64,000 nucleotides of DNA from Ulota crispa (lineage: Eukaryota; Streptophyta; Bryopsida; Orthotrichales; Orthotrichaceae): positions 10,726,001 through 10,790,000 of the forward strand of contig OY987243.1 of the NCBI GenBank assembly GCA_963920765.1, written 5' to 3'. Within the stretch, counting starts at the first letter, position 1; every line of letters starts with the position of its first letter. Both the position numbers and the translations under genes were made by a program. The notes below the pieces were generated by a model. It was not told where the DNA came from and made no database searches. It saw only the letters and a list, made by a program, of their open reading frames with translations. This document shows positions 24,047 through 34,072 of the stretch, in pieces.

Positions 24047-26344
24047 TCACCCTCCCTCATCTCCATGCTCTACCTCCTCCTCCGAGTACTCGCTCTCCCC
24101 GTTCTCCGACAACGGACTGCTTCCCCGCGCGCCAGTCGCAACCTCGTTCAAATCCAGCAGCTGCCTCCGCTTCCCGTTTCCTTCGCTGTTCTGGACTTCC
24201 TGCCCCGCGCTGTCCTCTTCGTCGAAATCTATCGAACCTGCCTCTTCTTCCTGCTCCTCCTCCGACCCCGATCGTGCCGAGTGCTGTACCGACTGCTCCT
24301 CCGAATCATCCCCGGACCGACCGTCGTCTTCCATCGGAGATGCGTGCGTCACGTTCCTCCTCGATCGAGCACCCTTCCCGTTCCGCATCTCCGAACCGTA
24401 CGCACTCTCTTCCTGGCTGTCGCTTGCTTCTCCGAACCCCACGCCGCCTGTCTCTATACCATCCAGACCTCGACCACTGCTTTCGGCCCTACCTCCTCCG
24501 GCCCTCCGTGCCCGCCGTTGCGAGCCCTCCTCTGATGGCTCGTCGAACTCGCTGCCCTCGTCGTCGCTCACTCTCGTCCGATCGAACACCGCTCTGCCGT
24601 TTCTGCGTGCGCCTTCTCGAGATATGTCGTTCACCAGACGTACCTTCGGACCTCGCCTCGGCCGCTTCCTCGCTCCCCCCTCGCTCCCCTCGTCCTCGCT
24701 GTCCCCTCCGCCGAAGTCCCCGTCCTCGTCGCTGTCTTCCGAGACTCTCTCGCCCTCCCCATCCCCGTCGAAATCCACATCGTCCGGATCCTGTCCCCTC
24801 AAGCTCTCGCCTCCCTCCGAAGACACGCTCTCTCGACGTTGCCTCGCCGCCAGGTAGTCGTCGTCGTACACCGCCTCCCCTTCTATGTCGTCATCGCTCA
24901 GCCCCAGTTCCGCTTCCACCAGGTGCGGTGCCAGCCCTGCCACCTCCGACTCCGCCTCGGGATACCCTTGGTAGTTGCGGGACGACCTTCTCACGCCGCC
25001 GCCGCCCCCGTTCGCATACCCGTGCCCCGCATTCCCGTTCGCCTCTTCGCCCGCCTCGCTCGCAAACTCGCCGAATCTCGGGTCCCGTCTCAAAGAAACC
25101 TCCGACACGTTCTTCTTCGTGAACTTTATCGCCTCGCTGATCGAACGATCGAACTCGTCGAACGTGTACGTCACCGGCTTCCTCTCCCGCCGCGACCTTC
25201 CCGCCGCCAGCCCGTTCCCTTGCAGCATGTTGTCCAGCAGCACCGCTTCTCGCTGTTGCTTCTTCACCATGCGGTCCTTCTTCTTCTGCATCTCCTCCAG
25301 CTGAGGCATCAGACCGTGTGCCAGCTTCTTGCCCACCGCCGCCTCCAACCGGTTCCGGCTCTCCAACAGCCGAGAAGACACCTCCTGGAACTCCTCGAAG
25401 TTCGTCGCCACCGTCTCCCACTTCCCCGGCTCCGGAGGTGGCACGTTCCTGCCCCTGCCCCACCCCCTGCCCTTGTTCTTCGACGGTGCCACCGGCATCG
25501 TCGCCTGCCACTCCCTGTACAGCCTCTGTCCCATCACCGGATCCTCCTCCAGCCAGAACGTCGTTCCTTCCGCTCCGCACCCGGACCTCTCCTTCCGCAC
25601 CACGGCGTGCAACTGGTTTCGCTTCATCGCGTCCTCCACGTACGCCCGAGCGTCGTCCTGATTCACGCGCATCTCGCACAGCGCCAGCAGCACTCGCACG
25701 CGCGTCGGACCATCCAATTCCAAGTACGTCGCCGGCTCCGCGCCTTGACACGGCGTCAGAGGACACGGCCCCTCCGCCACTCTCCACCACCAGTCTTTGA
25801 ACTTCTTGCTCAGAACCGTCGGCCACGTATCGCCGCGAAGCGGCACTCTCGCCGCAGGCGGCACGCCCTTCATCAACACCACGTGAATGGTATCCAGCAG
25901 AGAATTAGGGTTCAGCAACGCCGACTCCAGCTCGTCCATCGTGAACTCCGGCAAGTTGTTGATCAGATGTCGGAACACGAAGAAGAAGTTCATCGCCGCG
26001 GCCATCTCCCACAGGTTTCGAAGCCCCACACGATCCTCCGGTACTGAAGAAGCAAGTGCCAGCCCCACGGCCCTCACGCCCGTGCGGCTTGCGCTGGGCC
26101 GGGACGGGGGCGGTCGTTCAGCCGAAAGCGTGTGATCGTTCGACCACGTTCTCGGCAGCGACGGAGTGGCCGGCGAAACGAAAGGGCCGTCCTCCGGAAA
26201 GCGTCGTCGCGATGAGCAGGCCCTCGACGGCCGCTTCGCAGGGGTTTCCACAGCGGGAGACAGCGGCGGCTTCGCCATCCTGTTGATGTCTCCCAGCGGA
26301 CGTTTCCTCTCCGTTCTCTCCTTCCGGTTCCTCGCCTCGTTCAT
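24047..26344 (-). CDS. DDR4-like DDT/WHIM-domain protein (ISWI complex subunit)
   Basis: A single 765-aa intronless frame. It resembles Arabidopsis DDR4 (DDT-related), reported as an accessory subunit of ISWI (CHR11/CHR17) chromatin-remodelling complexes in the nucleus. Visible parts: a basic N-terminus with nuclear-localisation-like RNRKERTERKR; a DDT-type helical region at about residues 109-170 (NLWEMAAAMNFFFVFRHLI, FTMDELESALL); a WHIM-like block at about 205-230 (YLELDGPTRVRVLLALCEMR); and a basic coiled segment (EEMQKKKDRMVKKQQREAV) followed by RSRRERKPVTYTFDEFDRSI. The tail from about residue 480 is long, low-complexity and strongly acidic. The start codon follows an upstream region without a longer family-like extension. 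The coding region is GC-rich, unlike the AT-rich surroundings, which explains several long antisense shadow frames. Family assignment is likely; the exact paralogue is inferred. Confidence 0.88.
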   Translation of the reverse strand: MNEARNRKERTERKRPLGDINRMAKPPLSPAVETPAKRPSRACSSRRRFPEDGPFVSPATPSLPRTWSNDHTLSAERPPPSRPSASRTGVRAVGLALASSVPEDRVGLRNLWEMAAAMNFFFVFRHLINNLPEFTMDELESALLNPNSLLDTIHVVLMKGVPPAARVPLRGDTWPTVLSKKFKDWWWRVAEGPCPLTPCQGAEPATYLELDGPTRVRVLLALCEMRVNQDDARAYVEDAMKRNQLHAVVRKERSGCGAEGTTFWLEEDPVMGQRLYREWQATMPVAPSKNKGRGWGRGRNVPPPEPGKWETVATNFEEFQEVSSRLLESRNRLEAAVGKKLAHGLMPQLEEMQKKKDRMVKKQQREAVLLDNMLQGNGLAAGRSRRERKPVTYTFDEFDRSISEAIKFTKKNVSEVSLRRDPRFGEFASEAGEEANGNAGHGYANGGGGGVRRSSRNYQGYPEAESEVAGLAPHLVEAELGLSDDDIEGEAVYDDDYLAARQRRESVSSEGGESLRGQDPDDVDFDGDGEGERVSEDSDEDGDFGGGDSEDEGSEGGARKRPRRGPKVRLVNDISREGARRNGRAVFDRTRVSDDEGSEFDEPSEEGSQRRARRAGGGRAESSGRGLDGIETGGVGFGEASDSQEESAYGSEMRNGKGARSRRNVTHASPMEDDGRSGDDSEEQSVQHSARSGSEEEQEEEAGSIDFDEEDSAGQEVQNSEGNGKRRQLLDLNEVATGARGSSPLSENGESEYSEEEVEHGDEGG

Positions 26345-28243
26345 AGTAAGACACGCGGGAGACCTACCGGATTCCTATCCAACGATCAGGGCACACTGCA
26401 GCCCTTCATAAACTCCCACGCGAACCCGGTTGCCAGCGCGACAACAAACCGACGAAAGGGGTCATAAGGCACCGATAGCCTTGTCGCGCGGCTTCTCGAC
26501 CTAGGTGGATCCGCGACAAGCCTCGTCAAGCACACGACCGACCTTCCAACCAACGGCACATCAGCCGCTGCGGATTTCCAACAAAATGATCCGCCAGCCA
26601 GCCAGACCTAATTCGTTCCAAACGCAAAACCTCAATGCCCGTCCGACATTGCCAATCCAAAAGCGACACCGCGAAGACTTAGATGACTCTACAGCCTATG
26701 CCGATCACCACATCACCGTACCCGAACTCCAACTAGCCATTTCTAACTCGTCCAAAACGGCACACAAGCTTCCCGAGTCACCATACCTACATCCAACGGG
26801 TGCACAAAACACCGCGCCAGCTCCTCAGCCTCGATCATCAAAGAATTCCCAAGCCTCGCCTCCCGGAAATCAAAGCAATCCAAATCCTCGCCATCCTTCT
26901 CACAACCCGCGCCACAGCACCACCACCACCACCACCTAATTGCCGCCTTGCTCTTTCCTCGAACCGATAACCCTACCCTCGCCGTCCACCCGCCAGCTCT
27001 CAACACCGAAGAAGCTCCTCCCTGGAATACGCCATAGAGCGCCGCTCGGGGCCCCGAGAAGTGCCTGCACAGCAGCGCGCACAGCAGCCCGCAAACTAGG
27101 TCTCGTTCCGCAAACCCGTTCTCCCCCGAGAACACGCCAGCGAAGCCGATTCTAGGCTCAAATTGATGCGAGGAGAAAACTAGAAGCAGAGAGCGGGGAG
27201 TGGCGCAGCAGTCGAAGATGATGCCCTCAAGCGATGCGTCGCAGAACAGGAGTGGCCTGGGCGACGACTACCGAGGGTGCGGAGAAGCCATAGCCAGACC
27301 TGGAACGCGAACACACGCGGGAGCCGGTCTTGCTCGCTTCGTCTCTCCGTCCTCCCTGTCGGTACAAGGATGGATGAACAATACACTCGCTGAACTGGAT
27401 GATGCAAGTTCTGTTCGTCGGTGGAATGGATGAATATAGTTCTGGTCGTCGCGGGTATGGATGATGCAAGTTCTGTTCGTGGCTGGAATGGATGATCGTA
27501 GTTCTGTTCGTCAAGGAACTGAAAGAAGGAGCAATGCCAGTTGCTAGTTTGCTACCCCTTGTTCCTGCGTTCAACTTTTTTACTGCATTTTTTAGAATGT
27601 ACCGCATCGTCTTTTGGACTAGATTTGTCAGTTCTACGATGTGGTGGTAGACTTTGAACGGAACTTTTACAGGTTGACGAAAAATTTGGGCTCAAAACAT
27701 CATTCAGCTTCCTTCGGAGGTCCTTGCATTCAAGAACTAAACGTGCCATGGTCAAGCTTACCCTCTTTACACTAGAGGTGTGAGAATTCCGATGAAAACG
27801 ATCTCTCATTGACCATGGCTTGTTCTTGAAAGCCCGGATTTGGAGGTAACGACCTGTGATTGTAACATAAAGTGCGAAGGGGCCACAGATTTTAGTTTTG
27901 TTTTTTAACGTATTTTTTAAGATATTATTAAAACAATAGAATCGATTGTTTGCAAGGATTTTGGCTAAACAGTTTCTGGAATTTGAGTCAAGCCTAGTAC
28001 CTCTTTCAATTGGTCTTATTCAATTGCTAGGAATTCAAAAATCGTGCCTTTTTTTGCTCCAAAGGATAAAAAGGTTATCCACCTCGTTTTTTCTTATTCT
28101 TTTCCTTCTTTGGTAAAAAAATCCAATATAAAGCAACATTGCTTGGTCTTCTCAATATCTGTAGTTTTCATTGATTGGTGTTTTGCTCTCCATAGCTTTT
28201 TGCTTCTAATAAACTTTGGAAATTTGAGCCTTCCAAGAGCCCC
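26345..28243. other. GC-rich 5' flank of the DDR4-like gene, then AT-rich spacer
   Basis: GC stays high to about 27500, like a promoter/5'-UTR CpG-rich island, then falls. Open frames on both strands (for example 26505-26939, 26743-27135) are Pro/Arg/Thr-rich compositional artefacts. A short tandem repeat lies at 27385-27512. Confidence 0.4.
27385..27512 (+). repeat. Tandem repeat, about four units of 30-35 bp
   Basis: Units share TGGATGATGCAAGTTCTGTT and CGTCG(G)TGGAATGGATGA in varied order (ATGCAAGTTCTGTTCGTCGG, ATATAGTTCTGGTCGTCGCG, ATGCAAGTTCTGTTCGTGGC, ATCGTAGTTCTGTTCGTCAA). Confidence 0.7.
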
Positions 28244-28612
28244 TTAATCCTTAAAGGACGGATGGATCACAGTGGCTTGCCATGCCTGTAGCAGTCTACA
28301 ATGTTTTGCACATGGGCACCAATAGTATTGCTTCAAAAAGTTGGAAAAGTCAATAGTGCATGGTGCCCTCATGAAAATTGCAAGAAGAGTAGCTTGGGAG
28401 CTAACACCATGTTTCCTAATCTTATCACAATTTGGGTTACAAAAAAAAAAAGAATGCATCTCAAGAGGTAATTTTCAATCTTCCGTGATGGACCATGTGT
28501 TTATGGTCACTTCTGAAAAAGAATCAAATGAAAAATGACTTTTTTCTGAATCTTAGAATCTTTTTTCAAAGTTGGAGGACATTTTTTGTCCTCCTTGACA
28601 TTTAGGGGTTAA
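28244..28612. mobile_element. piggyBac-like MITE (0.37 kb)
   Basis: Left TTAATCCTTAAAGGACGGAT, right TGACATTTAGGGGTTAA. The interior (AAAAGTCAATAGTG, GCCCTCA) is shared with the copy at 59384-59754. Confidence 0.7.
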
Positions 28613-29942
28613 GGTTTGACAAACCAAACTATTAATTGGCTAGAGTGAGTACAAGAAAAGGGCACTTGTACCTATTGCTACCTTGTATGAAGGACCTAAG
28701 CCACTTGCACAATTCAAAACAATAAAAAAAGCATTGCACTTTTAAAATATGTAAATGTACTCACTAGTCATTATCCAAGTACTACACTCATCTATTCAAA
28801 TAGAGTAAAGTAAAATTTATGATCTTTTTTTAAATTTGTACCCACAATTTTTATCCAATGGAGATAACATACATGATTGTATTGAATTAAAAATGTGAAT
28901 AAAAATAGGAGATTAACGATTTGTTTGTTGTAATAAGTACATACCTTAAAACCCTTTGAGAGTCTTTGGAGGGGCTCTTGGAGGGCTCAAATTTCACCTA
29001 ATTAGGGGCCTTAGTAGAATGAAGTTAGATTTGCACAATTTTGTGTATTTCCCATTTGCGTTTTCTATTCATTTGTTTGTAAGTTTTTGAGTAGAAAATA
29101 CTGTTTTTCGTTATGACGCTCATCATGGATAAGTATCGGATACTGTAGTTATCATCCACATGATTTCCTCGGAACTTTATGTTTTGCAGAATTTCGATGA
29201 TTCCACTTTTTCATCGAATTTTGTAGAAATCTAGAGTATATAGAGTCATTTATGATTTTCGTTTTCAAACGCAATATATGCAATCATCATGTATGTTACA
29301 TCTAAATGCATCATTAATGTGATAATTAGAACTTGAGATTCTACTCTAGGGTATTTGGAAATAAATAAAATAAAACCACGGCTTGAGATGAAGTTATTAT
29401 TCTCCAAGACTACTTGCACCTTAATTTTTAGTAATTTACATTTTTAAAATCTTTTCGGTCTTTTGTACCATTTCTTTACATGTTCCTATCTGACTGCAAT
29501 AGAGTTCACATTTCTCATATTTTCTTTAGTGCTTTTCCAGCGGTTCATGTAGAATTTAAAACCTCATTTTCCAATATGTTTTAATAGCTTTTGAAAGATA
29601 AACTGTGCTAAGAAACAACATTAGCAAAATTTTGAGCTTTTCAAAAGGCCCCTAACTCCACTTGAGAGATGTGCATATAGAAAAAAAAAATTGCCATTTC
29701 CGACTATTTCTGATTGTCACAATGTGTCATTTCTGACATCTGTAGTGTTTCATATGATGTGTCACGGCGGTTTTAGTATTAGAACAAACAAACAAACACA
29801 CAAACAAACAAAAATTACTATTTTGTTCACCTCCATTATGTAACACAGTAGAATGTTTTAGGGCCCTCTGGAGGGTTCAGAATTTTGCTAATGTTATGTA
29901 CCCACTGGTATACTACCAGTTGTACCGACAGTTTTATGCCCC
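28613..29942. other. AT-rich spacer with an AAAC microsatellite
   Basis: No gene seen. A short (AAAC)n-like run lies at about 29785-29812. Confidence 0.4.
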
Positions 29943-30233
29943 CCACCCCTATCCCCATGCTCCTTGATCCTTATGCCCCCATATTGCCGTGCCCTCTATC
30001 CCTGTGCCCCTTTATCCCTGTGTCCTCTATCCTTGTGCCCCCATATCCTTGTGCCCCTTTATCCCCATGTCCTCCTATCCCCGTGCCCCCTTATCTCCGT
30101 GTCCCCTTATCCTTGTGCTCCCTTATCCTCGTGTCCCCTTATCCCCATGCCCCCTTATCCCCGTGCCCCCTTATTCCCGTGCCCCCTTATCCCCATGCCC
30201 CCTTATTCCCATGCCCCCTTATCCCCGTGCCCT
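29943..30233 (+). repeat. C-rich 16-bp minisatellite, about 18 units
   Basis: Unit TTATCCCCGTGCCCCC with variants (CTTG, CATG, CGTG; TTTATCC, CTCTATCC). The complementary strand has regularly spaced GGGG/GGGGG runs, compatible with G-quadruplexes. Because 16 is not a multiple of three and the unit has no stop, all three plus frames are open. Confidence 0.95.
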
Positions 30234-30660
30234 CTTTTGGCTGAGAGAAAGTTGTGGTGCAACTACCAGTGACAATGCAACTGCCACTAACTTGTTGTTA
30301 ATGTCTAGTGAGGCAAATAAAAGAGAGTCATATGTGATTTTACTTTATCCATTTATACCTTTTTGATCCTAGTCATGCCCAAACCTAACTTATGTCTGAC
30401 CCTAACTGATTGAACACTATTATATGATAGGCCCTAACTGACTGAATGCTATTCTTTTATAGATGAAGCTTGTCACCAAGCAGGTAGTTCATGTATAGTG
30501 CTTGACACTTATAACCAACAATTATTATGGTAATAAGAAATACTAAAGCACAACACATACACCCATTAACTAAAAAATAACTCCATTGACAAGAAGAAAA
30601 AAAACCTAAGCTTCATCTTGGTGATCTCAGATTTTTGATAGCTTAAATGTTGATGAAGCA

Positions 30661-30857
30661 ATAGGGGGTTTCAAATATGGCATTCCACACCAATTTCGTT
30701 CATGTGAATAAGATTAGTGAACAACTTGGCCAAGTCACTCCATGAATGCGCCATGACGACCTCTCGCAGGTTGTGATTGCATATTCACCGGTGAATAACC
30801 ACTTGTTCACGACCACTTGAATTCACTGCTTATTTGAGATGTTTGAAACCCCCTAAT
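30661..30857. mobile_element. MITE with AGGGGGTTTCAAA ends, copy 1
   Basis: Left TAGGGGGTTTCAAATATGG, right GTTTGAAACCCCCTA; TIR about 15 bp. It has an internal TTCACCGGTGAATA palindrome. Related copy at 60474-60676. Confidence 0.75.
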
Positions 30858-30898
30858 ATATTGGCCGCTCAAATTTGGGTTTTGTTGATTATAAGTAC

Positions 30899-31041
30899 CA
30901 CTAGAAGAAAAAAGTGTCCTAAATAATTGGTTTATAGTTACTCCAAATGTCCTAAACAACTATACAATGACTTAGCTACAATTGTTTAAGAAATTTTCAA
31001 TTGATTAAGATCAGTTGTTTATTGCAAGTTTTTTTCTAGTG
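30899..31041. mobile_element. Short TIR MITE (CACTAGAA / GTCCTAAA type), copy 2
   Basis: Left CACTAGAAGAAAAAAGTGTC, right TTTTTTTCTAGTG. Same family as 11650-11789. Confidence 0.65.
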
Positions 31042-31468
31042 AGTGTCATGCATTGTAGAAGACTGTAGAAGGCTTGTTGTTCATGAACAGCATAGCCTTG
31101 ACAAGTTTAGCTTGCTAATTTCTATTTAACTAAGGTTAAGACCTAAGAGTCTCGTAATTTGAAAATGGTTTTTGTCTCTTTTTATTTGTTCACAATGAAT
31201 TCATCATTGCTTGGTGAATAACGTGCCGATACAAGAAGTTATACAAATCAAAAATAGCAACTATTAAGGAATTCAAATGGATTTATGCTTGAGAATTAGA
31301 CAACATTTCAAAAAATATAGTACTATCAACTATCTAAATGGAAAGATACAAATCAAGGCTAAAATACATGCAATCCAAGTGACACAGTCCTGAAGGAAAA
31401 TTGTTTTGGCACTTTGGCCTTGTATCACAAGCTTACTTTTAGGCCCTTGTACCATACAAGCAAATATT
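31042..31468. other. AT-rich spacer, nothing recognised
   Basis: No supportable gene or repeat. Confidence 0.4.
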
Positions 31469-31641
31469 GCCATATTCGTTAAATTGGGCCAAAATGGTCA
31501 TTTTGGGACTTCTGAAGGTTTGGGGTGATCACCTCAAAGCAGGCCCCAAATCGAGCTCCAGCTTTTTTTTGGTACACATGTCCTCACCTAAAATGAGGAA
31601 TTTGTGAGGGAAAAAATCTTAGTGGATTAAACTAAATTGTT
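31469..31641. mobile_element. MITE with AATTTGGGAAAAA ends, copy 3, left part
   Basis: Starts CCATATTCGTTAAATTGGG and includes the family core GGTGATCACCTCAAA, CCTCACCTAAAATGAGGAA and AAAAAATCTTAGTGG, then breaks off in plastid-type DNA. The rest of the element resumes at 34073. Confidence 0.8.
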
Positions 31642-31773
31642 CCTTCTTAGTTTCCTTTCAAGGTTATGGTAGTAATTTTTTTTATTAGTACTTAATTATT
31701 GTTAGATTTATAGATTTTACTGCAAATCTACTTGGTTTTTTCCAATTACGTAAAAAAGTAATTCAAACCGCAC
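31642..31773 (-). other. rpl2: 5' part of the plastid rpl2 group II intron
   Basis: Directly after rpl2 exon 1 on the minus strand, the sequence GTGCGGTTTGAATTAC is a typical group II 5' end. About 130 nt of intron remain before the junction with the MITE. Confidence 0.75.
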
Positions 31774-32162
31774 TCAAAGGTAAGGCATTTCCTATGAGCT
31801 TCATTACTAGAAATAATTGTATCTCCAATTTTTATTCCGCGAGGATGTAAAATATATCTTTTTTCTCCATCTTCATAATTTACTAAGCATATATTTGCAG
31901 TACGATTAGGATCATATTCAATACTTGTAATGTTTCCTGATATATATTTTTTATTTCGTCTAAAATCAATTTGACGATATAAACGTTTGTGACCTCCTCC
32001 TTTATATTGGCTAGTAATAATTCCTTGATTATTACGTCCTTGTTTGTTATGTTTTTGAAAAGTTAGTTTTTTTTGTGGATGAGATTTAACTATTTCTTCA
32101 AAACTTAGTACAGAACGATTTCGTGTGCCCGGAGTATAGGCTTTGTATAAACGTATAGTCAT
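31774..32162 (-). pseudogene. rpl2: Plastid rpl2 exon 1 (ribosomal protein L2), nuclear copy
   Basis: Starts [18 protein letters not shown] and includes [20 protein letters not shown] and [20 protein letters not shown], the N-terminal half of plastid 50S protein L2. Exon 1 should end in a GNALPL-like stretch. A small deletion near GAAGCTCATAGG shifts that last part out of frame (read as [11 protein letters not shown]). Exon 2 is absent because the insertion ends in the intron. The gene is therefore non-functional here. Sequence is close to bryophyte-type rpl2 as I remember it. Confidence 0.92.
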
Positions 32163-32188
32163 AAATAAGGTAGATAAAATTAAAAAGT

Positions 32189-32458
32189 TTATTTGTTTGA
32201 AAATAGTGGAATAGAATAACCTGATTGAAGTGTAATAATCATTTGTTTATAACGTATTGAATGTCCTATAATTGGATTTTTTTTTTTTTTGGAGGTATAT
32301 GACTATTTATTGCTTTTATTTTTACATTAAAGAAATTTTCAGTCCATTTTTTTATTTGTGTTTTAGTCGATTTTTTATTAACATCAAAAGTATATTGATT
32401 TTTTTCTAATAAACAAATTGTTTTTTTTTGTAAGTACTGGATATTTTACTTCATCCAT
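32189..32458 (-). pseudogene. rpl23: Plastid rpl23 (ribosomal protein L23), nuclear copy
   Basis: Just upstream of rpl2 in the same direction, as in plastid genomes. The start [10 protein letters not shown] and, in shifted frames, [32 protein letters not shown] and [17 protein letters not shown]-stop are recognisable. Length changes in two A-runs break the frame at least twice, so it is a pseudogene. Confidence 0.88.
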
Positions 32459-32632
32459 AATTGTTTTTTGCTCCTTTTTATTAAAAAATATTTTTAAATA
32501 TTTTTTTATTGTATCAGATAAAATAAATATTATAAATATACTTTTTTTTATTAAGCTTATTTATTTATTAATTGATAATATTAGTAAGTTTTTTATTTTT
32601 ATTTTATTTTTAGTAATTTTAAATTTTGTTTG

Positions 32633-32706
32633 TGCATCCAACAGGAGTTGAACCTGCAAATTCTCCAATTATGAGTTGGGTGCTTTAACCGTTCAGCTAT
32701 GGATGC
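32633..32706 (-). tRNA. trnI-CAU: trnI-CAU, nuclear copy of plastid tRNA-Ile
   Basis: Minus strand begins GCATCCATAGCTGAACGG, has the anticodon loop CTCATAA in a CCAA/TTGG stem, and ends TGTTGGATGCA. The acceptor stem GCATCCA/TGGATGC and the T stem CAGG/CCTG pair fully. The fold looks intact, but the gene lies in inserted plastid DNA and expression is not implied. Confidence 0.92.
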
Positions 32707-33993
32707 TATTTTTTTTAAGGTATTTGTTTGTTTTTACTTTGTATAACAACATATATTATACTATAACAACATACATTATACTATATTTTAAGAAAAAAAA
32801 AATGCAACATCACTATAATTGAGTAATAAGTAAGAATTCGTTTTATGAAAATATTATTTAACTTTTGTGCTTTGATTGGTTTAAATTGTCTAAGATAATA
32901 ACTTTGATGACTTACGTTTAAGAGATATTTATATTAGATATAATCTGATCTCTGATCAATGTATAAAGCTTACAAACAGTAATAGTTATGGCCAAAAAAA
33001 GAATCAACTTCTTTTATCAGTTATTGTTATTCGGGGTTAGTTAAAACTTTGAACTGTTTGTATCAGTCTTATTAGTCTTACTTTCCTTTTTCCTTGTTAT
33101 GCTCTCTGGTCCTTTGAAGAAGCTAAAGAGGCAATGGGAAGAGGATTATTGTACCATGAGGAAGTAAAGGGGTCAACCTTCAAATAGAAAACATATATTT
33201 TTGTCCATATAGTTATATTCTCATATCAATCTAAATCGAGAAGTTTTTCCACAAACGCAAATATTTTCTTGTTAATCCAAAGTACAATAAAATAAATTCT
33301 CATTTTTTTTTTGGTAGAGTGGCGCGTATATTTATATAAAATAGTTAACGGTTGCATAGTGTTAACGTTATTTTATTTTTTTTGCAGTTATAAACTTTAT
33401 ATATTTCTATTTATATATTTCTATATGTTCTTAATAAAAAAAAGAAAAAAAAAGAACCTTTTTTCAATTTAGATATTAATAAAATGTGGTAACAAATTAT
33501 AATTTTTGAGGGAGCATAGAAAAGATATGTTTCTTTGGAATTGATTGTTTTGGAAATCGGAAAATTTTTGATATAAAAAGAATAATTCTGTATTTTTTTT
33601 ATTTTTATTGCTTTTTGTAATATCAAGTTATTTTTACATTAGTCTTAGACGGATTAGTTTTATATTTAATAAAAAATATTAAAAAGTATCTTTTTCATTT
33701 AAAACTTCTATTTCATTTAAAACTTCTATTTCATTTAAAACTTCTATTTATATTTATATGAAAAAAAATTAGATTACAAATTTTTCATTATGTGTTATGG
33801 CTTAAGTGAGTAGGAATCCTTATTTTCTTCACTAGGATCACTCAGTTGACAATAGATCTTTTTTATTATTTTTGTAATTGAAACCATGATAGTATAAAAA
33901 AACTTGATTTCAAGTTGCTTAAAAATAATATAATAGTAGTTTTTAGTTATTTGATTTCTTAGGTTTATGTTAATTAACAAGTTATTTTTAGGG
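32707..33993. other. Plastid-derived spacer between trnI-CAU and trnV-GAC
   Basis: Very AT-rich, with no rRNA or ycf2 length. A short plus-strand stretch at 33103-33187 (LWSFEEAKEAMGRGLLYHEE) looks more conserved than the rest, but I cannot assign it. Three copies of a 20-bp unit (ATTTCATTTAAAACTTCT) lie at about 33690-33750. Confidence 0.5.
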
Positions 33994-34065
33994 AGGGATA
34001 TAACTCAGCGGTAGAGTATCACCTTGACATGGTGGAAGTCATCAGTTTGACCCTGATTATCCCTA
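33994..34065 (+). tRNA. trnV-GAC: trnV-GAC, nuclear copy of plastid tRNA-Val
   Basis: AGGGATATAACTCAGCGG at the start, anticodon GAC in CACCTTGACATGGTG, and ending TTATCCCTA. The 72-nt cloverleaf stems pair. Compared with the usual plastid gene, GACGTGG has become GACATGG and GTTCGA has become GTTTGA, both explicable by CpG deamination in the nucleus. Confidence 0.92.
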
Positions 34066-34072
34066 GCTAGAA

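Larger units (their letters stand above)
31642..34072. other. Nuclear insertion of plastid DNA (NUPT), about 2.4 kb
   Basis: Contains, in plastid order, the 5' part of the rpl2 intron, rpl2 exon 1, rpl23, trnI-CAU, a spacer of about 1.3 kb and trnV-GAC. The ends fall inside the rpl2 intron and just past trnV. It splits a MITE, so it is a nuclear insertion and not a contaminating plastid contig. Indels break rpl2 and rpl23. Confidence 0.9.

Noticed and set aside
23929-25122. 397-aa plus-strand frame rich in Arg, Pro and Ser
   Set aside because: Antisense to the DDR4-like gene; open only because the gene is GC-rich and acidic. No family resemblance.
24839-26047. 402-aa plus-strand frame rich in Arg, His and Leu
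   Set aside because: Another antisense shadow of the same gene, as is the minus frame at 24891-25826.
26505-27135. Open frames on both strands upstream of the DDR4-like gene
   Set aside because: Thr/Pro/Asn-rich and Cys/Trp-rich translations typical of GC-rich non-coding DNA; no domain and no splice context.
29943-30233. CRISPR-like array
   Set aside because: Contiguous 16-bp units without spacers in plant nuclear DNA; a minisatellite.
29885-30366. Three overlapping Pro/Cys-rich frames of 102-125 aa
   Set aside because: Products of the 16-bp minisatellite, which lacks stops in any frame.
31642-34072. Contaminating plastid contig
   Set aside because: The segment is framed by two halves of one nuclear MITE and carries frame-breaking indels, so it is a nuclear insertion.
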